Shown piece after piece: positions 42,827 through 50,968 of a DNA stretch of 57,035 bases. Position numbers and translations under genes: made by a program. A model generated the notes under the pieces. The model had not been told where the DNA came from. It ran no database searches and saw nothing but the letters and a program-made list of their open reading frames with translations. The DNA lies in contig CAZYAV010000011.1 of the NCBI GenBank assembly GCA_964645785.1, forward strand, positions 1-57,035, read 5' to 3'. Numbering within the stretch: position 1 is the stretch's first letter; each line of letters starts with the position of its first letter. The stretch comes from CALWZE01 sp964645785 (lineage in GTDB: Bacteria > Bacillota > Clostridia > Oscillospirales > Ruminococcaceae).

Positions 42827-42850
42827 TATTAGATTAGGGAGTAGATAAAG

Positions 42851-43597
42851 ATGATTGAGGATTTTAATTACGTTCCAAAATACCGTCAGATTCAATCTTA
42901 CATCATTGACCAGATCAACAACGGCGATTTGAAGGCCGGGGACAAAATTCCCTCTGAAACGGAGCTGACGTCGCATTTCGGCGTAAGCCGGGTCACGGCA
43001 AACGCCGCCGTCAAGGAGCTTGCGACACGCGGAATCATCGAGCGCGTGCGCGGTGTCGGCAGCTTTGTGTGCGCAAACGCGCCGGATACCGAGCTTTCCG
43101 ATTCGCTGTGTTTTACAGGCCGGATCAAGATTAACCCGCAGGATCATGCGTTTGGGCTGAAAGAGCACCGCTGCATCTCCATCAATTGCGTTCAGCCCGG
43201 CGAGAATGTCCGCGCAAAGCTGATGCTCAAGCCGGGTCAGGAGGTTTACGAGGTTGTCCGGCAGGTTTTGGCCGGCAATACGGTTGAAGAGCTGGATTAC
43301 AGCTATGTGCCGGTGCATTTGATGCGCGCCCCCGGCATTGATACCCGGCAGATTGAGCAGATGTATTTTCACGAATATCTCGGCGAATCGCTGCTTGTCA
43401 AGCCGAAATTCATCAAATTCTTTATTCACAAGGACATTGATCTCGACTACGACCCCGGGCTGATTCAGGTTCGGCCGGAGGATTCCGCCCTTCTCTGGGA
43501 CATTATTGCCTATGACGAGCGGAACTTCCCCCTCGGGCTGACAACCAGCCTGTCCAGAAAGGCGCTGCACAGTGCATTTTTGACCTTTGAGCTGTGA
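42851..43597 (+). CDS. GntR-family regulator, HutC/UTRA type
   Basis: 248 residues. N-terminal GntR winged helix (KYRQIQSYIIDQINNGDLK; IPSETELTSHFGVSRVTAN; GIIERVRGVGSFV) and a C-terminal UTRA ligand domain (YEVVRQVLAGNTVEELDYSY; PEDSALLWDIIAYDERN). HutC-type regulators sense small metabolites and usually control the adjacent catabolic or uptake genes, here the divergent Liv/UroD operon. AGGGAG lies 9 nt before the ATG. Confidence 0.93.
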   Translation: MIEDFNYVPKYRQIQSYIIDQINNGDLKAGDKIPSETELTSHFGVSRVTANAAVKELATRGIIERVRGVGSFVCANAPDTELSDSLCFTGRIKINPQDHAFGLKEHRCISINCVQPGENVRAKLMLKPGQEVYEVVRQVLAGNTVEELDYSYVPVHLMRAPGIDTRQIEQMYFHEYLGESLLVKPKFIKFFIHKDIDLDYDPGLIQVRPEDSALLWDIIAYDERNFPLGLTTSLSRKALHSAFLTFEL

Positions 43598-43876
43598 CGC
43601 CGCGGGGGATGCGGCCGGTTTGTCCGCGCAATTTCTGCGGCGGATAGAGAAAAACCGGTCTCCCGCGGCAGGCCATGGTTTTATCCGGTCGTCCGCAGGA
43701 CTTTTGGCCGGGTTTCCTCTCAATGAGCTTTGCAGGATGCGGCGCTCGTTTTTATGGATTGTACCGGGAAATATTTCTCCGCGTTCCCGTCCCGAAGGCC
43801 GGGGAAGCAGGACGGCTTTCGGGACGGGAACAAGGTTTCGGCGAAAAAACAAACGAAGAATTGCCGCAGCAGAAAA
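43598..43876. other. spacer after gntR
   Basis: 280 bp with nothing recognised, leading to a strong terminator. Confidence 0.45.
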
Positions 43877-43918
43877 GAGGGCGTGAAAAGCAAAGATACT
43901 TTTCACGCCCTCTCTCAT
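43877..43918 (+). terminator. terminator of gntR
   Basis: A perfect 14-bp stem (GAGGGCGTGAAAAG, 43877-43890, with 43899-43912). The tail is TCTCATTT rather than a pure T-run. Confidence 0.65.
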
Positions 43919-44085
43919 TTGCACCGACAACACTGCTTCAAATGCGGATTCGCGGCAATCCGTCCCTGCTGAACGGGCGGACGCCGCGTCGGCATTTGCA
44001 CGCAGGGACGCCCGGCGGCCGGGCGCCGATCCGGCTCCTTGTTATTCCCACGTGAACCGGCAGGCAGGACGCGGACGCACAGAGC
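43919..44085. other. spacer before the long tandem repeat
   Basis: No gene or signal recognised. Confidence 0.4.
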
Positions 44086-44635
44086 GGCGCCGCCCGCATT
44101 AAAGCGGGCTGTTCCGTTCCCCCCGCGCCCACCGCGGGGCTCCCCTGCCAGCTGCGATTTGCGCGGCTATCCGATTCCGCGCGGGCACCAAAGCACTCCG
44201 CGCACATCTCCCAAACCCAACACCGGCGCCGCCCGCTTTAAAAGCCGGGCGCAAACTATTCCGTTTTCTTTTCATCTGCCGCAGGATTTCCCCTGTTGTT
44301 TGCGGTTCGCGCGATTATCCAGATTCCGCACGGATACCGAAGCGCCCCGCGGGCACCTCCCAAACCCAACACCGGCGCCGCCTGCTTCAAAAACAGGCCG
44401 CGGGCTGTTCTGTTTTCTTTTCGCCTGCCGCAGGGCTTCCCCTGCCGGTTGTGGTTCGCGCGGATATCCGATTCTGCGCGAGCACCGAAGCATTCCACGG
44501 ACACCTCCCAAACCCGTCACTGGTGCCGCCTGCTTCAAAAACCGGACGCGAGCTGTTTCGTTCCCCCTGCGCCCGCCGCAGGGCTTCCCCTGCCGACTGC
44601 GATTCGCGTGGCTATCCGATTCCGCGCTGGACGGC
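44086..44635. repeat. tandem repeat, about 3.7 units of 139-149 bp
   Basis: Units begin GG(C/T)GCCGCC(C/T)GC at 44086, 44225, 44374 and 44522; the fourth is cut short near 44635. Each contains a TTTAAAA/TTCAAAAA segment, a GCAGG(G/A)(C/T)TTCCCCTG block, an ATCC-(A)GATTC segment and CACCTCCCAAACCC. Copies differ by many substitutions and some indels. Unit lengths of 139, 149 and 148 are not constant multiples of three, so it is not a repeated protein. Confidence 0.85.
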
Positions 44636-44698
44636 AAAGCGCCCGCGCTTCCGCCCACGCCTGGGGGCTTTGCCCGCGCGCCCGGCTAAGGCCGCCGG

Positions 44699-45211
44699 TC
44701 ACTCCTCCGAATGCGGCTGCGTCTTTTGTTTGCAGCGGCAAAGCCGCCAATAGCCGAAAATGCCAAGGATAGCCAGCAGCGCAGCGGCAACGGTTCGCCA
44801 CTGCCCGGCAAGCGGGGCATACGTGACAAAAATCGCGGTGGGGCCATCCGCGCCGCCGATGACGCCGAGCGACTGCGCCAGAATGTGCGATGCCGCCAGC
44901 TGGCCAATCAGCCAAAGTCCGGCCAGAATCGCAAGCGCGAGGCACACAAATCGCCAGGGGCTTTTGCGGTATTGGTAGGCGCGCAGCTGCTCGTTCAGCT
45001 CCGCCGCCGCGGCCTTGGGCGAGCCGAGGGATTCGATAATCTGCTCGACCGTCTCGCCCGCCTCCTGCCGCGCCGCAATCGAGGTGGCAAAATCGCTCAT
45101 CACCCGGGCGCGCAGCCTGTACGGGAGCCGCAGCCTGCGCTCAACCGCGTTGACATACCGCTTGATGCGCGGCAAAAGATCAATTGTCCTGCCCTTAAAT
45201 TGGATTTTCAT
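44699..45211 (-). CDS. HAAS-like membrane protein with GGADGPT motif
   Basis: 170 residues. The first 80 are an alpha-helical soluble part resembling the DUF1700/HAAS domains found beside PadR regulators (VERRLRLPYRLRARVMSDF; ESLGSPKAAAAELNEQLRAY). Two membrane helices follow (about 87-108 and 138-157). Between them is SLGVIGGADGPTAIFVTYA with Asp122; GGADGPTAI is the sodium-binding motif of the beta subunits of sodium-pumping decarboxylases. The rest of such a pump is absent. ATG 45211 lies inside the end of padR with GGGGGTGG upstream. Confidence 0.75.
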   Translation of the reverse strand: MKIQFKGRTIDLLPRIKRYVNAVERRLRLPYRLRARVMSDFATSIAARQEAGETVEQIIESLGSPKAAAAELNEQLRAYQYRKSPWRFVCLALAILAGLWLIGQLAASHILAQSLGVIGGADGPTAIFVTYAPLAGQWRTVAAALLAILGIFGYWRLCRCKQKTQPHSEE

Positions 45212-45554
45212 TCTCTTCCACCCCCTGAAGCATCCGCTCGATCGTTCGCTGAAAATCCGCCCACAGCGCGCGTCGGCGGGCAAATGCCTGCTGCCCCTCG
45301 GGCGTCGCCGTGTAGATTTTCTTGGGCGCCGTCCGCCCCTCGGCCGGCTGCCAGTTCGACCGGATCAGGCCATCGTCCTCCAGCCTGTACAGGATGGGGT
45401 AGAGCGTCCCCTCCCGCAGCCTGAACAGGCCGTTCGACCGCTCCGTCAACACGCCGAGCAGCTCGTACCCGTACGCCGGTTTTTTGCACAGCAGCCCCAG
45501 CACCAGCAGCTCCAGCACGCCCTTTTTCAGCTGCTGCAAAAAGCGATCCTCCAC
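45195..45554 (-). CDS. PadR-family transcriptional regulator
   Basis: 119 residues, winged helix with the family pattern LQQLKKGVLELLVLGLLCKK, YGYELLGVL, REGTLYPILYRLEDDGLI and PKKIYTATPEGQQAF. It begins with GTG, with AAGGGGGTGA upstream. It overlaps the downstream HAAS-like gene by 17 bp. PadR-HAAS pairs are common in Firmicutes and usually self-regulated; the inverted repeat at its promoter fits that. Confidence 0.92.
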   Translation of the reverse strand: MEDRFLQQLKKGVLELLVLGLLCKKPAYGYELLGVLTERSNGLFRLREGTLYPILYRLEDDGLIRSNWQPAEGRTAPKKIYTATPEGQQAFARRRALWADFQRTIERMLQGVEENENPI

Positions 45555-45576
45555 ACCGTCACCCCCTTTTACGCAA

Positions 45577-45599
45577 ATTATTTTGTATTACTAAATAAT
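45577..45599. promoter_or_regulatory. inverted repeat over the padR promoter
   Basis: ATTATTT (45577-45583) and AAATAAT (45593-45599) with a 9-bp spacer, overlapping the -10 and the expected transcription start. Likely PadR operator. Confidence 0.6.
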
Positions 45600-45623
45600 A
45601 TGCGATACTTGTGTATTTGTCAA
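45595..45623 (-). promoter_or_regulatory. promoter of padR
   Basis: Minus strand TTGACA (45618-45623), 17-bp spacer, TATTAT (45595-45600). Confidence 0.85.
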
Positions 45624-45967
45624 GGGGGCTGTTCCGCACGCGTCAACCCGGCGCCCGCGGCGCGCCGGATACTAAGCGAAAAAACGGACGGCCGCGCTTA
45701 TCCGCAGCGTCAATAAAAACGGCAGCGCAAGCTGTAGACCTGGGCGACTGCCGGCAGCCCGCGCGATTTTCGGGACAGGCAAGAGGCGCTCGATTTTATA
45801 GGAAAATCCGCCGGAAAGCCAGCGGCCCCCGGCGGATTGATTCCCCGTCCTTTTTATTCCCCGTCCCGCGCGGATGCCGGGGCGCCTCCCTTTTCCACAA
45901 AGCAGGGATGCCCACCGTGACCTTGTTGCCGGCCACTGCCCCGGCTCCGTCGTCAGGAAAGCCGGCA
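45624..45967. other. spacer upstream of padR
   Basis: 344 bp with no gene. One stem AATCCGCCGG...CCGGCGGATT (about 45805-45842) could be a cryptic terminator. Confidence 0.4.
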
Positions 45968-46018
45968 AAAGGCGCCCGCGCGCCGCTCCTTTGTGGGGGC
46001 GTGCGGGCGCCTTTTTTT
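45968..46018. terminator. terminator of the amidohydrolase gene
   Basis: Stem GGCGCCCGC (45971-45979) with GCGGGCGCC (46003-46011), flanked by TTTTTTT on the right and AAAA on the left. It lies 58 bp past the stop codon of the minus-strand gene and can act both ways. Confidence 0.7.
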
Positions 46019-46075
46019 GTCAAACAGAGCCTTTGGGCGAATCCTTCCAAAGCGGGCGCACGGCCTACGCCGCGC

Positions 46076-47359
46076 TCAGAGGAACTTGTCCAGTTCCCGC
46101 TCCACTTCCGGCATTTTTTTGACCTTCGGCTCGCGGATCAGGTTGCCGCGCGCCATCACCATATCGACCCTGCGCAGCGCCCGCAGGTCGTCGAGCGGGT
46201 TCTCCTTTGTCACGATGAGATCCGCGCACTTGCCCGCCTCCACCGAACCGGTCAGCTCGCCCAGCCCCGCGATTTCCGCGTTGCGGCGGGTCGCCGTGTA
46301 CAGCGCAAACGCCTCGGACACGCCGCAGTATTTGTGGAAATAAACCACCTCGCGCCACATGTCGTAGTGGGTGATAAACGGGCAGCCGGTGTCCGTGCCG
46401 AGGCCGACCGGGATGTCGTTTTCCAGGCAGGCCTTCGCGCACTCGATAATCCCGTCAAACACGATTTTGCCGTTAAACTGCGAAATCTCGGTTGCGCCGC
46501 TGACCGCGCGGTCAAACAGCGCAAAGGGGAGCGCGGGGGAAATCGTCGCAACCTGGTACGCGCCCCGCTCCTTGAACAGGCGCAGAATCTCGTCGTCCGG
46601 CTTCGCGCTGTGCTCGATTGTGTCCACCCCGTTTTCAAGCGCGACGCGCACCCCCTCCGGGCTTTCCACATGCGCCGCCACCTTGAGCCCGAGCCCGTGC
46701 GCCTCCTCGCAGGCGGCCTTGACCAGCTCCGGCTGCATCCGCAGCACGCCCGGCTCGCCCTTGACCTTTGCGTCAAGCACGCCGCCGGTAATCATCAGCT
46801 TGATGAGATCCGGCTTGTCCTGCGCGATTTTCCGGACAAACTCCCGCGCCTCCTGCGGCGTGTTGGCAATATAGGCAAGCGAGCCGGCCATATGTCCATC
46901 GGGCACCGAGACCGCCATGTTGCTTGCGAGGATGCGCGGTCCTGTCGCCTTGCCCGCCAGGATGCGGTCGCGGATGACGCTGTCGACATCCTCGACGCCG
47001 CCGACCGTGCGGATGGTCGTCACCCCGCTCATCAGCTCGGTGCGGGCGTACCCCTCGCACATGGTCCGCATAATCCAGCGCATCAGCCCGTTGCTGGTCA
47101 TCAGCTTGACCGTCTTGGCCGGGTCGCTCGTTTTCTTGCTCGGCTTGCCGCTCGCGGGCAGGTGCACATGCAGGTTGACCAGCCCGGGCATCAGATACCG
47201 GCCGCCGAGGTCGACCGTCTCGTATCCGTCCAGCGCAGTCTCGGTGCGGGGCGCAACCGCCGTGATTTTGTCCCCGTCAACCAGCACCGCAAGCCCCGCC
47301 CGCGGCTGCATGTCCCGCGAACCATCCAATACAAACCCGTTGACAAATGCGTATTTCAT
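46076..47359 (-). CDS. amidohydrolase-family protein
   Basis: 427 residues with the metal-dependent hydrolase layout: MPGLVNLHVHLPASG (HxH ligands), LIKLMITGG with the lysine likely carboxylated, KVAAHVES and DTIEHSAK (His ligands), and GLGTDTGCP (Asp). The pattern is that of the imidazolonepropionase/prolidase-like branch that hydrolyses cyclic amides or dipeptides; the substrate cannot be read off. No signal peptide, so cytoplasmic. Monocistronic with its own promoter. Confidence 0.88.
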   Translation of the reverse strand: MKYAFVNGFVLDGSRDMQPRAGLAVLVDGDKITAVAPRTETALDGYETVDLGGRYLMPGLVNLHVHLPASGKPSKKTSDPAKTVKLMTSNGLMRWIMRTMCEGYARTELMSGVTTIRTVGGVEDVDSVIRDRILAGKATGPRILASNMAVSVPDGHMAGSLAYIANTPQEAREFVRKIAQDKPDLIKLMITGGVLDAKVKGEPGVLRMQPELVKAACEEAHGLGLKVAAHVESPEGVRVALENGVDTIEHSAKPDDEILRLFKERGAYQVATISPALPFALFDRAVSGATEISQFNGKIVFDGIIECAKACLENDIPVGLGTDTGCPFITHYDMWREVVYFHKYCGVSEAFALYTATRRNAEIAGLGELTGSVEAGKCADLIVTKENPLDDLRALRRVDMVMARGNLIREPKVKKMPEVERELDKFL

Positions 47360-47409
47360 TCTCCCTGTTCCTTTCTTATCCCACCGCCGTTTTGCTGCTT
47401 CTATCCCTG

Positions 47410-47438
47410 ATTTTATTGCAATCGGGATGGGATGTCAA
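47410..47438 (-). promoter_or_regulatory. promoter of the amidohydrolase gene
   Basis: Minus strand TTGACA (47433-47438), 17-bp spacer, TAAAAT (47410-47415). Confidence 0.85.
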
Positions 47439-47563
47439 CCGCGGGGCAGCCGGCCGCCCCACACCGCCCGACCCCGCGCGCCGCGGGATTTCTGCGCCGC
47501 GGGATGTATACTTTTCCCCCGGCCGGGGCATCCTAAGCGTAAACAACCGGGAGGTGAAATCAG

Positions 47564-47719
47564 ATGGAAAACATCGGTGTCAAATGTGACGTGTGCGAGT
47601 GCCTGCACAACGAGGGCTGCAACCGCTGCACCCTTTCGACCATTGAGGTCACGCACGAGCAGACCAGCGCAAACGCGGTCGCCACGCCGCATTTCTGCAA
47701 GAGCTTTACCCAGAAGTGA
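47564..47719 (+). CDS. DUF1540 cysteine-rich protein
   Basis: 51 residues: ATG 47564 with GGGAGGTGA 7 nt upstream, stop TGA at 47717. It contains the DUF1540 cysteine pattern: VKCDVCECLHNEGCNRCTL, then HFCKSF near the end, six or more Cys. The family is a small, probably metal-binding Firmicute protein often found in spore-formers; function unknown. Followed by a good terminator. Confidence 0.85.
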   Translation: MENIGVKCDVCECLHNEGCNRCTLSTIEVTHEQTSANAVATPHFCKSFTQK

Positions 47720-47736
47720 GCCAGCCGAACGAGTGA

Positions 47737-47784
47737 GAGAGCGGGACGCAGCGCCAGACCGGCCGCGCGTCCCGCTCTCTTTCT
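47737..47784 (+). terminator. terminator of the DUF1540 gene
   Basis: Stem GAGAGCGGGACGC (47737-47749) with GCGTCCCGCTCTC (47767-47779), followed by TTTCT. Confidence 0.8.
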
Positions 47785-48100
47785 CTGTCCGCCGGCATAA
47801 GCCCGAACGAACGCCAAGCCGTCTTTTACCGCAGGCCGGGGCACCGCCCAGGCTTCGCCGGAGCATGGGCAATCCGGGAATGAACGGCACCGGCCGTTTT
47901 CCGCGCTGGGACACCTTCCCCGCCCGGCAGCGGGCTTTGCATTCCGGCACACACAGGCGGCAGGGCGCGGCTGTCCCGTTCCCCTGTCCGGCGCGCCGCA
48001 GATGCGCCCCCGCGTTTTACGGCAAAAAGTGGCAAAAAACGGCGAAAAAAGCGGACGGAGCCGGGTGCGCCGCCGGTTCCGGCCGGCGCGGCGTGCGCGC
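47785..48100. other. spacer downstream of leuB
   Basis: 316 bp, no gene. Near its right end the minus strand has a CGCCGG/CCGGCG hairpin (about 48070-48092) followed by several T-runs (TTTTTT, TTTTTT, TTTTT), perhaps a poor terminator of the leu operon. Confidence 0.4.
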
Positions 48101-49171
48101 TCAGATTCGCGCGGCGACCGCGTCCCCCATCGCCCGGCAGCCGACCGGCTCGACGCCCGGCGCGGCGCTGTCCGCCGTGCGCAGACCCGCGTCCAGCACG
48201 GCGGATACCGCGTTTTCCACCGCGTCCGCCTCCTTCGGCATGTCAAAGGAATAGCGCAGCATCATCGCGGCGGACAGGATGGTGCCGATCGGGTTGGCGA
48301 TATCCCTGCCCGCAATATCGGGCGCGGAGCCGTGAATCGGCTCGTACAGCCCCCGGCTGCCGTCCCCGAGCGAGGCGGACGGAATCATGCCGATGCTGCC
48401 GGTAATCATGCTCGCCTCGTCGGTCAGGATGTCGCCGAACATGTTCTCGGTGACGACGACGTCGAACTGCGCCGGGTTTTTGACAATCTGCATCGCCGCG
48501 TTGTCAACCAGCATGTTGGAAAACGCAATGTCGGGATTTTCGGCGGCAATCCGCTCCGCGACCCGGCGCCAGAGGCGGCTGGTATCCAGCACGTTCGCCT
48601 TGTCCACGCTGGTCAGCCTGCCGCGGCGCTTGCGGGCGATGTCGACCGCCACCCGCACAATCCGCTCAATCTCGTGCTCGGCGTAGGGCATCACGTCGGT
48701 CGCGACCAGCTCACCGCCCCGCTCCTCGGTTGTGTGCGCGCCGAAATAGACCCCGCCGATCAGCTCCCGCACCACCACAAAGTCGATGCCGCGCTCGACG
48801 ATATCCCACCGCAGCGGGCTCGCGTCCGCAAGCTGCGGGAACAGCCGCGCCGGGCGCAGGTTCGCATACAGCCCCATCGCCTTGCGGATGCCCAGCAGCC
48901 CCTTTTCCGGGCGCTTGTCCCCCGCAAGACCGTCCCATTTGGGGCCGCCCACCGCCCCCAGCAGGACGCTGTCCGCCGCAAGGCAGGCGTCGACCGTCTC
49001 CTGCGGCAGCGGCTCGCCGCAGCGGTCAATCGCGCAGCCGCCGATGTCCGCGTACCGGAACGCAAACCTGTGGCCGAACCTCGCTGCGACCGCCTCCAGC
49101 GCCTTGACCGCCTCGCCGACCACCTCGGGGCCGATACCGTCCCCCCGCAGAACCGTGATATTCCTGTCCAT
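48101..49171 (-). CDS. leuB: 3-isopropylmalate dehydrogenase
   Basis: 356 residues. Oxidises and decarboxylates 3-isopropylmalate with NAD to give 2-oxoisocaproate in leucine synthesis. Family blocks are intact: LRGDGIGPEVV, GAVGGPKWD, ENMFGDILTDEASMITGSIG, and YEPIHGSAPDIAGRDIANPI. Last gene of leuACDB, 12 bp after leuD. Confidence 0.97.
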   Translation of the reverse strand: MDRNITVLRGDGIGPEVVGEAVKALEAVAARFGHRFAFRYADIGGCAIDRCGEPLPQETVDACLAADSVLLGAVGGPKWDGLAGDKRPEKGLLGIRKAMGLYANLRPARLFPQLADASPLRWDIVERGIDFVVVRELIGGVYFGAHTTEERGGELVATDVMPYAEHEIERIVRVAVDIARKRRGRLTSVDKANVLDTSRLWRRVAERIAAENPDIAFSNMLVDNAAMQIVKNPAQFDVVVTENMFGDILTDEASMITGSIGMIPSASLGDGSRGLYEPIHGSAPDIAGRDIANPIGTILSAAMMLRYSFDMPKEADAVENAVSAVLDAGLRTADSAAPGVEPVGCRAMGDAVAARI

Positions 49172-49183
49172 TCTTCTCTCCCT

Positions 49184-49660
49184 TTATTTCAGCGAATTTA
49201 ACAGTCCGCCCTTGTCCACGATGTTCTGGATGAACCCGGGCAGGGGCTGCGCCTGGTACTGCTGGCCGCTGGTGCGGTCGCGGATCACGCCGGTTGCAAA
49301 ATCCACCTCCACCTCGTCGCCGTCCGCAATGCCGTCCGCGGCGGCCTCGCATTCAAAAATCGGCAGTCCGATGTTGATGGCGTTGCGGTAAAAGATGCGC
49401 GCGTAGGTTTTTGCAATCACGCAGGCGATGCCGCTCTCCTTGATGGCGATCGGCGCGTGCTCCCGCGAGGAGCCGCAGCCGAAATTCCACCCCGCCACCA
49501 GCACGTCCCCGGCCTTCACCCTGCTTTTGAAGCTCGGGTCGATGTCCTCCATGCAGTGCGCCGCAAGCTCGGCGTGGTCGGCGGTGTTCAGATACCGCGC
49601 GGGAATAATCACGTCGGTGTCGACGTTGTCCGGATATTTATGCACTGTTCCCTTAACCAT
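49184..49660 (-). CDS. leuD: 3-isopropylmalate dehydratase small subunit
   Basis: 158 residues. Swivel domain of isopropylmalate isomerase, with DVIIPARYLN, AGWNFGCGSSREHAPIAIK and the NAINIGLPIFEC segment. Short, archaeal/clostridial-type form. It partners LeuC, which starts its operon neighbour 3 bp upstream. Confidence 0.96.
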   Translation of the reverse strand: MVKGTVHKYPDNVDTDVIIPARYLNTADHAELAAHCMEDIDPSFKSRVKAGDVLVAGWNFGCGSSREHAPIAIKESGIACVIAKTYARIFYRNAINIGLPIFECEAAADGIADGDEVEVDFATGVIRDRTSGQQYQAQPLPGFIQNIVDKGGLLNSLK

Positions 49661-49663
49661 GGG

Positions 49664-50932
49664 TTACTGCACCTCCTCAGGATTGGCGATTTTGCCGGCA
49701 ATGGCGGACGCGGCCGCGACGGCGGGGCTTGCAAGATAAACCTCGCTTTGCACATGCCCCATGCGGCCGACAAAATTGCGGTTGGTGGTGGAGACGCACC
49801 GCTCCCCCTCGGCCAGCACGCCCATATAGCCGCCCAGGCAGGGGCCGCAGGTGGGGGTGGAGACGACGCAGCCCGCGTCGATGAAGATATCGGTATAGCC
49901 GAGCCGGATGCACTCCTTGTAAATGTGCTGGGTGGCGGGGATGACGATGGCGCGGACATTCTTCGCGACCCTGCGCCCCTTGAGCAGCGCCGCAGCGGCG
50001 GCCATGTCGGACAGGCGGCCGTTGGTGCAGCTGCCGATGACCACCTGGTCGATGGGGATGTTCATCGCGGCCGCCTCGTCGATGGTTTTGGCGTTTTCGG
50101 GCAGGTGGGGGAACGCGACGGTCGGCCGCACCTGCGCAAGGTCGATTTCCACGACCTTTTCATACGCCGCGTCGGGGTCGGGGGCATAGACGGTGTACGG
50201 GTGCTGCGCGCGGCCGTCCAGGTAGGCGCGGGTAATTTCGTCCACCTCAAAGATGCCGTTTTTCGCGCCCGCCTCAATCGCCATGTTGGCGATGCACAGC
50301 CGGTCGTCCATGCTCAGGCTGGCAAGCCCCTCGTCGCCGAATTCCATGCTTTTATACAGCGCGCCGTCCACCCCGATTTTGCCGATGATGTGCAGGATCA
50401 CGTCCTTGCCGCAGGCGTATTTTTGCAGCTTACCCTTCAGCGCAAAGCGGATTGCGCCCGGCACCTTGAACCACGCCTTGCCGGTCGCCATACCGGCCGC
50501 CATGTCGGTGCTGCCCACGCCGGTGGAAAACGCGCCGAGCGCGCCGTAGGTGCAGGTGTGGCTGTCTGCGCCGATGACGCAGTCCCCCGCCGCAACCAGC
50601 CCCTTTTCAGGCAGCAGCGCGTGCTCCACCCCCATGCAGCCCACGTCATAAAAGTTGACGATGCCGTGCTTTTGGGCAAACCGGCGGCTCTGCTTTGCCT
50701 GCTGCGCCGCCTTGATGTCCTTGTTGGGCACAAAGTGATCCATCACCAGGCTGATGCGCGTTTTGTCAAACACCGTTTCAAAGCCCGCCTTTTCAAACTC
50801 GTTGATGGCGACCGGGCTGGTGATGTCGTTGCCCAGCACCATGTCCAGCTGCGCCATAATCAGCTGACCAGGCTCGACCCTGTCCAGCCCCGCGTGCGCC
50901 GCGAGGATCTTTTGCGTCATTGTCATTCCCAT
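49664..50932 (-). CDS. leuC: 3-isopropylmalate dehydratase large subunit
   Basis: 422 residues of the aconitase superfamily. It binds a 4Fe-4S cluster through Cys residues including those in STPTCGPCLGGYMG; GADSHTCTYGALGAFSTGVG and VIGSCTNGRLSD are conserved aconitase blocks. With LeuD it isomerises 2- to 3-isopropylmalate. I chose ATG 50932 (MGMTMTQKILAAHAG), 11 nt after AAAGGA; the in-frame GTG 50941 is too close to it. Confidence 0.95.
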   Translation of the reverse strand: MGMTMTQKILAAHAGLDRVEPGQLIMAQLDMVLGNDITSPVAINEFEKAGFETVFDKTRISLVMDHFVPNKDIKAAQQAKQSRRFAQKHGIVNFYDVGCMGVEHALLPEKGLVAAGDCVIGADSHTCTYGALGAFSTGVGSTDMAAGMATGKAWFKVPGAIRFALKGKLQKYACGKDVILHIIGKIGVDGALYKSMEFGDEGLASLSMDDRLCIANMAIEAGAKNGIFEVDEITRAYLDGRAQHPYTVYAPDPDAAYEKVVEIDLAQVRPTVAFPHLPENAKTIDEAAAMNIPIDQVVIGSCTNGRLSDMAAAAALLKGRRVAKNVRAIVIPATQHIYKECIRLGYTDIFIDAGCVVSTPTCGPCLGGYMGVLAEGERCVSTTNRNFVGRMGHVQSEVYLASPAVAAASAIAGKIANPEEVQ

Positions 50933-50968
50933 AGCCGTCACGTTCCTTTCCGATTGCCCTGCTGCGGG

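Noticed and set aside
42650..42832. 60-codon frame in the AT-rich island
   Set aside because: Phe/Ile/Tyr-rich by base composition; it overlaps the gntR promoter and lacks a Shine-Dalgarno.
44699..45211. Genuine decarboxylase beta subunit
   Set aside because: Only the GGADGPT hairpin matches. The protein is far too short and has a HAAS-like N-terminus and PadR neighbour.
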